DNA of 33,849 nt from Methylomonas koyamae (lineage in GTDB: Bacteria > Pseudomonadota > Gammaproteobacteria > Methylococcales > Methylomonadaceae): assembly GCF_001644025.1 (NCBI RefSeq), contig NZ_LUUK01000036.1, positions 1 to 33,849 of the forward strand, given 5' to 3'. A model generated the notes under the pieces. The model saw only the letters and a list, made by a program, of their open reading frames with translations. It was not told the origin of the DNA and made no database searches. The position numbers and the translations under genes are program-made. This document shows positions 9,157 through 16,350 of this stretch, piece after piece (positions within the stretch are counted from its first letter, which is position 1; each line of letters opens with the position of its first letter).

Positions 9157-10236
9157 GTGGTGAGCACGCGGCCCGATATAGTCCTGGCTAAGCCCGAACA
9201 TTTGTCCCGACAATGGGCGCAGCGAATCGTTGATCAACACGTGTCGGCGGCCAGAGTCGCCGACGTCTGCGTCGATTCGGTCAATGTCGGTACCTCGACC
9301 CGCTGGCGGATTACCGTGCAACACGATGCCCAAGCGGAGGTGCCGTCGCGCTGGTTTATCAAAACGCCGTCGCTGGCCTGGCGTTCCAGGCTGATCACCG
9401 CCCTGCCTCGGTTGTTGCACAAGGAAGTCAGTTTTTATAAGGCGCTGGCGCCGTCCTTGCCGGTGAGATTGCCTAAAATCCTGGCCGCCCAAACGCGCTG
9501 GGGCGGCAGTACGCTGGTGATGGCGGATCTGGCCGAGTTCGGCCACAGGGCCGGTCAATCCGGCGAGGCCTTGACGGCGGAACAGGCCGTTCAAGTCGTC
9601 GACAATCTGGCGCGTTTTCACGGACGATTTTGGGGGAACGCCCATTTGCTGCGGGAGCACCGCTGGCTCAACGGCTTCAGTCAGCAAATCGAGCATCAAA
9701 TGGGTACGGTTCTGGCGGTACCGCTGATGAAGCGGGGACTGCGGAGGGCCGGCGGATTGGTGCCGACTCGCTTGCACGGCACAGCGCTGAACTATGCCCG
9801 GAATCGCCGCCGGATTACGCAATCCCTCAGCAGCGGCACCAAAACCCTGATTCACCACGATTGTCATCCAGGCAACTTGTTCTGGACCTCGTCGGGTCCG
9901 GGGTTCCTCGACTGGCAGTTGGTCAGGGCCGGCGAAGGGATAGGCGATCTGGCCTACTTTATGGCGACCGCGCTGACTCCCGAAGTGCGACGCGCGCACG
10001 AACGGTCATTATTGCAGCGCTATCTCGGCGCGCTGTCCGAACAAGGCATCGATCAGCTCGACGAATCGGGCTTGCTACGCCGCTATCGTGCCCATCTACT
10101 CTATCCTTTCGAAGCGATGGTCGTGACCTTGGCGATCGGCGGTCTGATGGACGCCGAACCCAATCTGGAAATGATCCGCCGGGCGTCCGCCGCCGTCGAC
10201 GACCACGACAGCTACGCCGCGCTGGACTTGCGCTAG
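9157..10236 (+). CDS. APH/choline-kinase-like phosphotransferase family protein
   Basis: This 359-residue protein has a kinase-like fold of the aminoglycoside/ecdysteroid-kinase type. The catalytic loop is LIHHDCHPGNLFW (232-243), with Asp235 as the likely base and Asn240 as the metal ligand. The metal-binding Asp252 lies in GFLDWQLVRAGEGIGDLAYF. The N-lobe carries a Lys (WFIKT, about 69) and the helix KEVSFYKAL. Such proteins phosphorylate small hydroxylated molecules; the substrate is not predictable. Two adjacent GTG codons (9157, 9160) are the only good starts, and the second has better spacing from AGGGGG. It ends convergently with xseA, and both stop codons are read from one CTAG palindrome (10233-10236). 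Confidence 0.82.
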   Translation: MVSTRPDIVLAKPEHLSRQWAQRIVDQHVSAARVADVCVDSVNVGTSTRWRITVQHDAQAEVPSRWFIKTPSLAWRSRLITALPRLLHKEVSFYKALAPSLPVRLPKILAAQTRWGGSTLVMADLAEFGHRAGQSGEALTAEQAVQVVDNLARFHGRFWGNAHLLREHRWLNGFSQQIEHQMGTVLAVPLMKRGLRRAGGLVPTRLHGTALNYARNRRRITQSLSSGTKTLIHHDCHPGNLFWTSSGPGFLDWQLVRAGEGIGDLAYFMATALTPEVRRAHERSLLQRYLGALSEQGIDQLDESGLLRRYRAHLLYPFEAMVVTLAIGGLMDAEPNLEMIRRASAAVDDHDSYAALDLR

Positions 10237-11579
10237 GCCACGTCCCGTGTAAGCCGTTTGACCTCGCTGACCACTTGTCCGCTCGCCAGACGGATGTCCA
10301 ACCAATCGCCGACCGCCAGATCCGCGGCCGATTTAATGATTGCCGTTTCGCCGTGACGTTGGACGATCGCGTAGCCGCGCTGCAAGGTTGCCAGCGGGCT
10401 AACCGCGTGCAGGGTGGCGCCCGCCGCCGCTTGGCGTTGGGCCAGGTCCGCCAGTTTACGGTTCATCGCCGCAGCCAGCCGTTGCTCCAGAAAATCCAAG
10501 CGATTCCGGTAGCGTTCCAATGCGGCGGTGGGCTGGGCCTGTTTCAGGCGAGCCTCGATTTGCAACCAGTGTTGACGCTGCTGGCTAAGCCGGCGCTGCT
10601 GAGCGTGGGCCAGACGGCGCTCCAGTTCGTCCAAGCGTTGGGCGTTGCGATGAAGTTTTTCGCCGGGGTGTTGAGCCTGCAAGGCTTTTTCGCGCCAAGC
10701 CAGCTGTTGCCGAGAGCTGCTCAGTTTCAGTTGCATTAGTCGCGTCAAGCGCCGTTCCGCGTCGGTAAAGGCATATAGCCAAGCGGCTTGTTCCGGTACG
10801 GCGTGTTCGGCGGCGGCCGACGGTGTCGGTGCGCGTAGGTCGGCAACGAAGTCGGCGATTGTAACGTCGGTTTCATGGCCGACGCCGACGATCACCGGCA
10901 AGCGGCTGGCGGCGATCGCCCGAGCCACGCGTTCTTCGTTGAACGCCCACAAATCCTCCAGCGAACCGCCGCCGCGCGCCAGAATCACAAGGTCCACCGC
11001 CGCATCGCGATTGGCCGCCGCCAGTGCGGCGCTGATTTCGAATTGCGCGGCCTCGCCTTGCACCGCGACCGGATAAATCACCACCGGAATCGCCGGAAAG
11101 CGCCGCTTCAGGACCGTCAGGATGTCGCGGATCGCCGCGCCGCTCGGCGAAGTGATAACGCCTATCCGGGCTGGAATTAGCGGCAATACTTGTTTACGGT
11201 CGCTGTCGAACAAACCCTCCGCGGACAGCTTGACTTTCAATTGTTCGAAAGCCTGCCGCAACGCACCTTCACCGGCCGCCTCCATCCGTTCGACGACCAG
11301 TTGGTAATCGCCGCGCGGCTCGTACAGGCTGACTTGGGCGGACACCAGCACTTGCAGACCGTTGGCCGGCTTGAACCGCAGCGTCGATTGCTGGCCCTTG
11401 AACATCGCGCAGCGTACCTGGGCCTGCGCGTCTTTCAACGTGAAATAGGCGTGACCCGAAGCCGGCAGGCTGAGGTTGGATATTTCGCCCTGTACTTGTA
11501 CGGTTAGGAAATGCTGCGCTAGCAAGCGCTTGGCTTCGCGGTTGAGCTGGCTGACGGTAAAAACGGACGGATTGGCCAT
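10233..11579 (-). CDS. xseA: Exodeoxyribonuclease VII large subunit
   Basis: This 448-residue protein is the catalytic subunit of exonuclease VII, which degrades single-stranded DNA in both directions together with XseB in repair. The N-terminal OB-fold reads VQGEISNLSLPASGHAYFTLKD (about 29-50). The nuclease region contains IGVITSPSGAAIRDIL, LARGGGSLEDLWAFNEE and PVIVGVGHETDVTIADFVADLRAPTPSAAAE, all strongly conserved family blocks. A long coiled-coil region follows, and the end (QRGYAIV, LDIRLASGQV) is typical. The length matches the family. xseB is not next to it. The gene overlaps the convergent phosphotransferase gene by four bases. Confidence 0.97.
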   Translation of the reverse strand: MANPSVFTVSQLNREAKRLLAQHFLTVQVQGEISNLSLPASGHAYFTLKDAQAQVRCAMFKGQQSTLRFKPANGLQVLVSAQVSLYEPRGDYQLVVERMEAAGEGALRQAFEQLKVKLSAEGLFDSDRKQVLPLIPARIGVITSPSGAAIRDILTVLKRRFPAIPVVIYPVAVQGEAAQFEISAALAAANRDAAVDLVILARGGGSLEDLWAFNEERVARAIAASRLPVIVGVGHETDVTIADFVADLRAPTPSAAAEHAVPEQAAWLYAFTDAERRLTRLMQLKLSSSRQQLAWREKALQAQHPGEKLHRNAQRLDELERRLAHAQQRRLSQQRQHWLQIEARLKQAQPTAALERYRNRLDFLEQRLAAAMNRKLADLAQRQAAAGATLHAVSPLATLQRGYAIVQRHGETAIIKSAADLAVGDWLDIRLASGQVVSEVKRLTRDVA

Positions 11580-11722
11580 CGGAATTTAGGTGGGTATAAC
11601 GGAACCGGCATTTTAAAGCGAATCGTGAATTGGCGCCGAGAACGTACTGGGAGTTTGCCGGTCGGCTGAGCTAGAATGCGGTTTTGAATTCGCGCCAGCA
11701 TCGGGAAATCGGGAAGCCAGTC

Positions 11723-12712
11723 ATGCATGTACATCAATTAAGTCGTTGGGAGCATCCGCACAACTTCGCCAGAATCAACCGTAAGGGTGAGCGGCGGACC
11801 AAATGGGTGTTGTTGTTGACGTTTACGACGATGTTGGTTGAGATCGGCGCGGGCATGCAATTTCATTCGATCGCGTTGCAGGCCGATGGTTGGCACATGG
11901 CAACCCATGTGGTCGCTTTCATGATCACCATCTTTGCCTATCGTTACACCCGGCTGCACCAATTCGACAATACCTTTGCGTTCAGTCCGGCGAAAGTTGG
12001 GGTGCTCGGGGGGTTTGCCAGTTCGATCGCGTTGGCGATGGTGGCCTTGGCGATGACCGCCGAGTCGGTCGAAAGGCTGATGATGCCGCAAACGATACGC
12101 TTCGACGAAGCCATTATCGTGGCTGCGGTGGGGCTGGGTATCAACTTGTTGAGCGCGCTGTTGCTGCGCGATCACCACGATCATCACCATGGTCATGCCG
12201 ACCAAGGCCACGATCATCGCCACCACGATCATGACGATCACGACCACAGCCATTCTCACGATCACCACCAAGACCATAATCTACGGGCCGCCTATCTGCA
12301 TGTGATGGCCGACGCATTGACGTCGGTGCTAGCGATGGTCGCGCTGCTCGCCGGCAAATACTACGGTTGGGTCTGGCTGGATGCGGCGATGGGCTTCGTC
12401 GGCGCGTTGGTCATCCTGATTTGGTCTTACGGACTGGTCGGCGAGACGGCGCCGGTGTTGCTGGATCAGAGTATGGCAACCGGTTTTTTGGACAGTATTC
12501 GCGGTGAACTGGAGGCCGACGGCGAAACCAAGGTCAGCGATCTGCACGTTTGGCGACTCAGCGCCAATCATTGCGCGGCCATTGTCGGCGTCGTCACGCA
12601 ATTCCCCCAGTCGCCAGCGTATTACAAAACCCGCTTGGCCGGCTTCTCCCAATTGGACCATGTCACGGTCGAAGTCAATCGCTGTAACGGTCGGGATTGC
12701 GACGCAGAATGA
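11723..12712 (+). CDS. dmeF: Cation diffusion facilitator, DmeF-like Co/Ni/divalent metal exporter
   Basis: This 329-residue inner-membrane metal/proton antiporter has about six membrane helices. The first metal-site helix reads SIALQADGWHMATH (49-62) and the later one YLHVMADALTSVL, with His193 and Asp197. Between helices four and five lies a His/Asp-rich cytoplasmic loop, residues 150-186, holding more than 15 His. The N terminus (HxHxLxxWEHPHNF) and the loop are typical of the DmeF group, which exports cobalt and nickel. The ATG at 11723 (MHVHQ) is chosen over an in-frame ATG 39 bp upstream because a GGGAAG site precedes it and family proteins begin this way. No DmeR/RcnR-type repressor is adjacent. 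The 3' end overlaps the convergent methyltransferase gene by 38 bp. Confidence 0.9.
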   Translation: MHVHQLSRWEHPHNFARINRKGERRTKWVLLLTFTTMLVEIGAGMQFHSIALQADGWHMATHVVAFMITIFAYRYTRLHQFDNTFAFSPAKVGVLGGFASSIALAMVALAMTAESVERLMMPQTIRFDEAIIVAAVGLGINLLSALLLRDHHDHHHGHADQGHDHRHHDHDDHDHSHSHDHHQDHNLRAAYLHVMADALTSVLAMVALLAGKYYGWVWLDAAMGFVGALVILIWSYGLVGETAPVLLDQSMATGFLDSIRGELEADGETKVSDLHVWRLSANHCAAIVGVVTQFPQSPAYYKTRLAGFSQLDHVTVEVNRCNGRDCDAE

Positions 12713-13334
12713 TGGCGTCGGCGGCCACGAATTCGATGCCGCAGTCATAACGGTCCGCCAACCAAGTCAAGGTGTCTCGGGAATAAAAGCCGACATGGGT
12801 GAGATCGTTCTTATAGTGCCAGCGCGCGAAGGCGGCGGCGTCAATGACCAGTTTGGTCATCAGTCCCAGATAGCCGCCAGGCCTTAACATGCCGAATATT
12901 CGTTCGAACTCCTGTGCCGGCCGCCGAAAATGTTCGACCACTTCGGTGCAGACAATGAAATCGTATTGGCGTAACAACAAGGCCGGGTGCGCGGCGTAAA
13001 TCGGATCGTATAGCTTCACCGCGTGGCCGGCTTCGCTTAGCATTGCCGCCAAGGCCGGACCGGGGCCGCAGCCGAAGTCCAGGCCGCTAGCGCCGGGCGC
13101 CAAGCGTTCTTGCAACGGCGCGGCCAAGCGCGACAGGAAACAACGATAACCGGGGTCGTCCGTTTGGTTCCGATGCAAATCGTAAATCGCTTTCTCGGCA
13201 TCCTGCGATAAATGCTGGCTGGCAGGCACGTAGACCAGGCGACATCGACCGCAACGCCGATAGTCGCGGTTACGGTCGCGATGAAACTCGACGGAAGATG
13301 CGGCGCCGCAAAGCGGGCAGGGAATATCTGGCAT
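12675..13334 (-). CDS. Class I SAM-dependent methyltransferase with N-terminal zinc-ribbon
   Basis: This 219-residue protein begins with a four-cysteine zinc ribbon (CPLCG at 6-10, CGRCRLVYV at 28-36). Motif I follows, GLDFGCGPG (84-92), with the acidic strand end KLYDPIY (107-113), then DFIVCTEVVEHFRRP and MLRPGGYLGLMT (149-160). This matches the zinc-ribbon methyltransferase group often annotated as methyltransferase type 11/12 or related to sugar and O-antigen C-methyltransferases. The substrate is unknown. The start ATG at 13334 is chosen because the longer frame upstream runs through the antisense of the tRNA gene. Its promoter must lie back-to-back with the tRNA promoter in 13335-13397. 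The end overlaps dmeF by 38 bp. Confidence 0.85.
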   Translation of the reverse strand: MPDIPCPLCGAASSVEFHRDRNRDYRRCGRCRLVYVPASQHLSQDAEKAIYDLHRNQTDDPGYRCFLSRLAAPLQERLAPGASGLDFGCGPGPALAAMLSEAGHAVKLYDPIYAAHPALLLRQYDFIVCTEVVEHFRRPAQEFERIFGMLRPGGYLGLMTKLVIDAAAFARWHYKNDLTHVGFYSRDTLTWLADRYDCGIEFVAADAIILRRNPDRYSD

Positions 13335-13352
13335 AAATGGTATTGGTTTTGC

Positions 13353-13380
13353 TTGACGGTTAGCAAATATACTGTAGAAT
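13353..13380 (+). promoter_or_regulatory. Sigma-70 promoter of the tRNA-Asp gene
   Basis: TTGACG (13353-13358) and TAGAAT (13375-13380) are separated by 16 bp. The GC-rich discriminator GCGCCGC is typical of stringently controlled stable-RNA promoters. Transcription would start about 10 bp before the mature tRNA. Confidence 0.8.
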
Positions 13381-13397
13381 GCGCCGCTCTTAACAGC

Positions 13398-13474
13398 GGA
13401 GCGGTAGTTCAGTTGGTCAGAATACCGGCCTGTCACGCCGGGGGTCGCGGGTTCGAGCCCCGTCCGCTCCGCCA
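13398..13474 (+). tRNA. tRNA-Asp (anticodon GTC)
   Basis: This is a 77-base tRNA with the CCA end encoded. The acceptor GGAGCGG pairs with CCGCTCC. The D-loop reads AGTTGGTCAGAAT, the anticodon loop CTGTCAC has GTC at 13432-13434, and the T-arm contains GGTTCGAGCCC. It is nearly identical to the E. coli tRNA-Asp as remembered. It decodes GAC/GAU and is transcribed alone from the promoter just upstream. No integrase or direct repeat of its 3' end was seen nearby, so there is no sign of use as an attachment site. Confidence 0.98.
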
Positions 13475-13577
13475 ACTTCGTTTTTCAGTAGGCCGTTTAG
13501 GCTATCCGCCGGTTGTTTTCAAACCGCGATTCATTCCGTATCATTGGCTTTCCCCTAATAACAGCAGGAGAATTGTG

Positions 13578-14006
13578 ATGAGCAGTTTGAGTTCATTCAG
13601 TCAACGCGGTTTATTCGACGAGTTGTTTCGGGATATTAGTCCCGGCTATCTGGTGCGGCCGTTGCACGGCGATCCCCTGCCTAGCCAGATCAAAGTCGAC
13701 ATAAAGGAAAATCCGAACGAATTCATCGTCGAAGCCGAACTGGCCGGCGCCAGCAAGGACAACATCCACGTCCGTATCGAAGGCAACGTGGTCGGTATCA
13801 GCGCCGACATCAGTCAGATCGACAGCCAGTCCAGCGAAGATAAGCTTCTGCGCAGCGAACGCTATTACGGTCAGGTTTCGCGCAGCTTTCAGTTGCCGGT
13901 CGATATCGATCAGACCGCCAGCAAGGCCAAATACGATAACGGCGTATTGACACTGACCCTGGTAAAAAGCAAGGCCAAGAGCGGCCAGCGCTTGACGGTA
14001 GAGTGA
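13578..14006 (+). CDS. Small heat-shock protein, Hsp20/alpha-crystallin family
   Basis: This 142-residue ATP-independent chaperone binds unfolding proteins as an oligomer in the cytosol. The alpha-crystallin domain spans about residues 38-135: IKVDIKENPNEFIVEAELAGASKDNIHVRIEGNVVGISAD, then RYYGQVSRSFQLPVDID and the conserved A-x-x-x-NGVLTLTL block, here KYDNGVLTLTLVK. The N-terminal arm is short, with a phenylalanine-rich start. The C-terminal tail is short and lacks a clear I-x-I anchor. The ribosome site CAGGAG precedes the ATG by about 8 bp. It starts about 100 bp after the tRNA. No heat-shock promoter or ROSE-like thermometer was recognised, though the upstream sequence was only read by eye. 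The stop is one base from the convergent NUDIX gene. Confidence 0.93.
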   Translation: MSSLSSFSQRGLFDELFRDISPGYLVRPLHGDPLPSQIKVDIKENPNEFIVEAELAGASKDNIHVRIEGNVVGISADISQIDSQSSEDKLLRSERYYGQVSRSFQLPVDIDQTASKAKYDNGVLTLTLVKSKAKSGQRLTVE

Positions 14007-14007
14007 T

Positions 14008-14514
14008 CTAAGCCGTGCGGCCCTGCCCGCGATAGCGGCGCCAGATAATTTTGAACGTGACGGTCAGGGTCGGATCGTCGCGTTCGACCCGTTCGCTGAC
14101 GGCGTCGGACGTTAGCCAGATGCCGTCGTCGATTTCGGTTTCCGCCAACTGGAATGGACCGTTGTGACGGCAACGGTACACCTGGATGAATTCCATACCC
14201 AAGTCCGGTGTCGGCGCTAATTTGAACAGTGCTTGCAGGTCGGCGTTGACGCCCAATTCTTCCATCAGCTCGCGCGGCGCGGCGGTTTCGTAGTCCTCGT
14301 CGGCATCGACATGGCCGGCCGCCGAACTGTCCCAGAGTCCTTTGTTCAAGTCTTTCAACATCGAGCGTTTTTGCAAAAACAGCTCGCCTTGTCGGTTAAA
14401 GACTAAAATATGCACCGCGCGGTGGCGTAGCCCTTGGGCGTGAATCACACCGCGCGGTAAATGGTCGACGACGTGGTCGTCCTGGTCGACAACCGCCAGT
14501 AATTCGTGATGCAT
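14008..14514 (-). CDS. NUDIX hydrolase, YfcD/IPP-isomerase-like
   Basis: This 168-residue protein carries a complete Nudix box, GHVDADEDYETAAPRELMEE ending in LGV (about residues 67-89), with all the Glu and Arg residues needed for metal-dependent hydrolysis of nucleoside diphosphate derivatives. The start VDQDDHVVDHLPRGVIHAQGLRHRAVHILVFN, and LQKRS further on, match the YfcD group, which resembles isopentenyl-diphosphate isomerase but lacks a proven substrate. Length is normal. It is divergent from the TetR-type gene (63 bp between starts) and tail-to-tail with hsp20 at one base spacing. The exact substrate is unknown. Confidence 0.9.
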   Translation of the reverse strand: MHHELLAVVDQDDHVVDHLPRGVIHAQGLRHRAVHILVFNRQGELFLQKRSMLKDLNKGLWDSSAAGHVDADEDYETAAPRELMEELGVNADLQALFKLAPTPDLGMEFIQVYRCRHNGPFQLAETEIDDGIWLTSDAVSERVERDDPTLTVTFKIIWRRYRGQGRTA

Positions 14515-14577
14515 GACTCGATTCCCAATCCAAGGTCGTGTATGTTAAAGGTTTTTGGACGCTGCCGCAGGGTAAAC

Positions 14578-15171
14578 ATGGCTAGAAGAAGCGAACACAG
14601 TCAGGAGCAAATCAAGGAAATGGTTTTGGCCGCCGCCGAAACCATCGTCGTGGAGGACGGCTTCAATGCGTTGACGGTCAGAAAAATCGCGATGGAGATA
14701 GGCTACACGGTTGGCAGCATTTACATGGTGTTCGCCAATATGAGCGATCTGATCATTCATCTGAAAGCGAGGGCACTGGACGAGTTGGCCGAGCATCTGG
14801 CGGCCTGTCCGGCCGACGGCGATCCGGGCGAACGTTTGATGAAACTGGCGGATATTTACTTGGATTTCGCCGCCAAACATTTCAACCGCTGGCGGATGAT
14901 ATTCGATATGCAGAGCGAAGAAGCGCCACCGGATTGGTATCAACAAAAAATCGAGTATATGTTCGATATCGTCGAAAGCTTGATACGGCAACTGCATGCC
15001 GGTACCGACGCGGAATCCGAGCGGCGAGCGGCGCGCGCGTTGTGGAGTGGGGTCCACGGCATCAGTATATTGGCGCTGACCGGGCATGGCCAACCGTCCG
15101 GGATCGACTCGGCCCGGGCGTCGGTGTCGCTGTTGGTGTCGACGTTTATTCGGGGTTGGCGGGTGGCGTAG
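14578..15171 (+). CDS. TetR/AcrR-family transcriptional regulator
   Basis: This 198-residue protein has an N-terminal TetR helix-turn-helix: HSQEQIKEMVLAAAETIVVEDGFNALTVRKIAMEIGYTVGSIYMVFANMSDLI (about 6-58). A helical ligand domain follows, rich in Trp and acidic residues around FNRWRMIFDMQSEEAPPDWYQQKIEYMF, similar to the TetR C-terminal type with a WHG-like motif (ALWSGVHGISILALTG). The ATG at 14578 (MARRSEHSQ) is chosen because AGGG lies at good distance and family members begin this way; longer starts at 14506 and 14542 exist. It could control itself, the divergent NUDIX gene or lplT. Its 3' end overlaps lplT by 26 bp on the opposite strand. Confidence 0.88.
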   Translation: MARRSEHSQEQIKEMVLAAAETIVVEDGFNALTVRKIAMEIGYTVGSIYMVFANMSDLIIHLKARALDELAEHLAACPADGDPGERLMKLADIYLDFAAKHFNRWRMIFDMQSEEAPPDWYQQKIEYMFDIVESLIRQLHAGTDAESERRAARALWSGVHGISILALTGHGQPSGIDSARASVSLLVSTFIRGWRVA

Positions 15172-16318
15172 TCTCAGGCAAATGCCGGACCACGACGAAG
15201 GTAGCAGCCATCAACAAGCCACCGAGCACGATCAGGGCTATGGCCGGCTGGTTTGCTTCGGCCGCCGCGGCGGTATAACCGCCGACCGCGATCAACATCG
15301 CCAGGTTCTGAAAGAAATTCTGCATCGCCACCGCGCCGCCGCTGCCGATGCCTTGCTGACCGATTTCCTGCAAAGCCGCGTTGATCGGGACAATGAACAT
15401 CCCACCGGCGGTACCCATTAAAAACAACACCGCGCGTGCCGGCCAAACTGCGTCGGTAAAGCTCAAGGCTACGATCAGCAAACCCATCGCGTATGCCGGC
15501 AGTCTGGCTCGGCGCAGATGTTCCAGCGGAATCAGGCGCGGTACCAAGGCCGCGCCGGCAACGATGCCGATTGCCAAAAACAAGGTTAAATCGGCGATGT
15601 CGCTGGCGTTATGCATCAGCAATACCGCCGGCGCCCAGGCGATGACGATCACCCGTACCGCGGCGGCGGCGGCCCAGAATAGCGAAGCGCCGAGAACCGC
15701 GAAGCGCGAACGCGGCGACGCCAGAAACTCGCGGACCTCGCGGAAAAACAGCAAGATCTTCGATCCCTCCGGAATCGGCTTGCGCAGCCCGGTCGGCAAA
15801 AATAACGTGGTCGCGGCCGAGACCATAAACAGCGCGATCGTCGAGGTCAGCGCCCAATACACCGAATAATCGGCCAGTCTGGCGCCGACCGTCATACCGG
15901 TCAGAATCGCCAGTATCGTCGAACCTTCTATCCAGCTGTTGGCTTTGACCAAACCGGCGTGGCCAGCCAGTTCCGGCAATATCCCGTATTTGGCGGGGCT
16001 GTATAGCGCCGCGCCAACTCCGACCAGACAATAGGCCAGCAGCGGTTCGACCTGCAATAACAGTAAACCGGCTCCGCCAGCCTTAATCAGATTGGCAACG
16101 ATCAGGATTCTGGCCTTGGGATGTCGGTCGGCGATGCCGCCGACCCAGGGCGCCAGCACCACGAACGCTACCAGAAACACACTTTGCAGCGCCGGCACAT
16201 ACCACGGCGGCGGATGGTCGGCTTGCATTACCATCGCGATAACGGTAAACAAGATGGCGTTGTCGGCGAACGCGGACAAAAATTGGGCGACCAACAGCGG
16301 GTAGATAGATTTATTCAT
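15146..16318 (-). CDS. lplT: Lysophospholipid transporter LplT (MFS family)
   Basis: This 390-residue inner-membrane protein has about 12 hydrophobic segments. The start MNKSIYPLLVAQFLSAFADN, followed by APWVGGIADRHPKARILIVANLIKAGG and ALYSPAKYGILPEL, is characteristic of LplT. LplT flips lysophosphatidylethanolamine across the inner membrane so that Aas can re-acylate it. It lies 32 bp downstream of aas on the same strand, which supports the assignment; in E. coli the order is reversed (lplT before aas). The gene itself is intact, so if aas is truly broken the transporter would work without its usual partner. The 3' end overlaps the TetR-type gene by 26 bp. Confidence 0.93.
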   Translation of the reverse strand: MNKSIYPLLVAQFLSAFADNAILFTVIAMVMQADHPPPWYVPALQSVFLVAFVVLAPWVGGIADRHPKARILIVANLIKAGGAGLLLLQVEPLLAYCLVGVGAALYSPAKYGILPELAGHAGLVKANSWIEGSTILAILTGMTVGARLADYSVYWALTSTIALFMVSAATTLFLPTGLRKPIPEGSKILLFFREVREFLASPRSRFAVLGASLFWAAAAAVRVIVIAWAPAVLLMHNASDIADLTLFLAIGIVAGAALVPRLIPLEHLRRARLPAYAMGLLIVALSFTDAVWPARAVLFLMGTAGGMFIVPINAALQEIGQQGIGSGGAVAMQNFFQNLAMLIAVGGYTAAAAEANQPAIALIVLGGLLMAATFVVVRHLPETTPPANPE

Positions 16319-16350
16319 GACCTTGGGGCGTTAGGATTAAGTCGCTAGGG

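Noticed and set aside
9016-9999. Long minus-strand frame of 327 codons opposite the phosphotransferase gene
   Set aside because: It is antisense to a gene with clear kinase motifs; its translation is Arg/Gln-rich with no domain and no ribosome site.
13335-13475. N-terminal extension of the methyltransferase reading LEPATPGVTGRYSDQLNYRS
   Set aside because: It is the antisense translation of the tRNA-Asp gene, a well-known false extension; the real start is the ATG at 13334.
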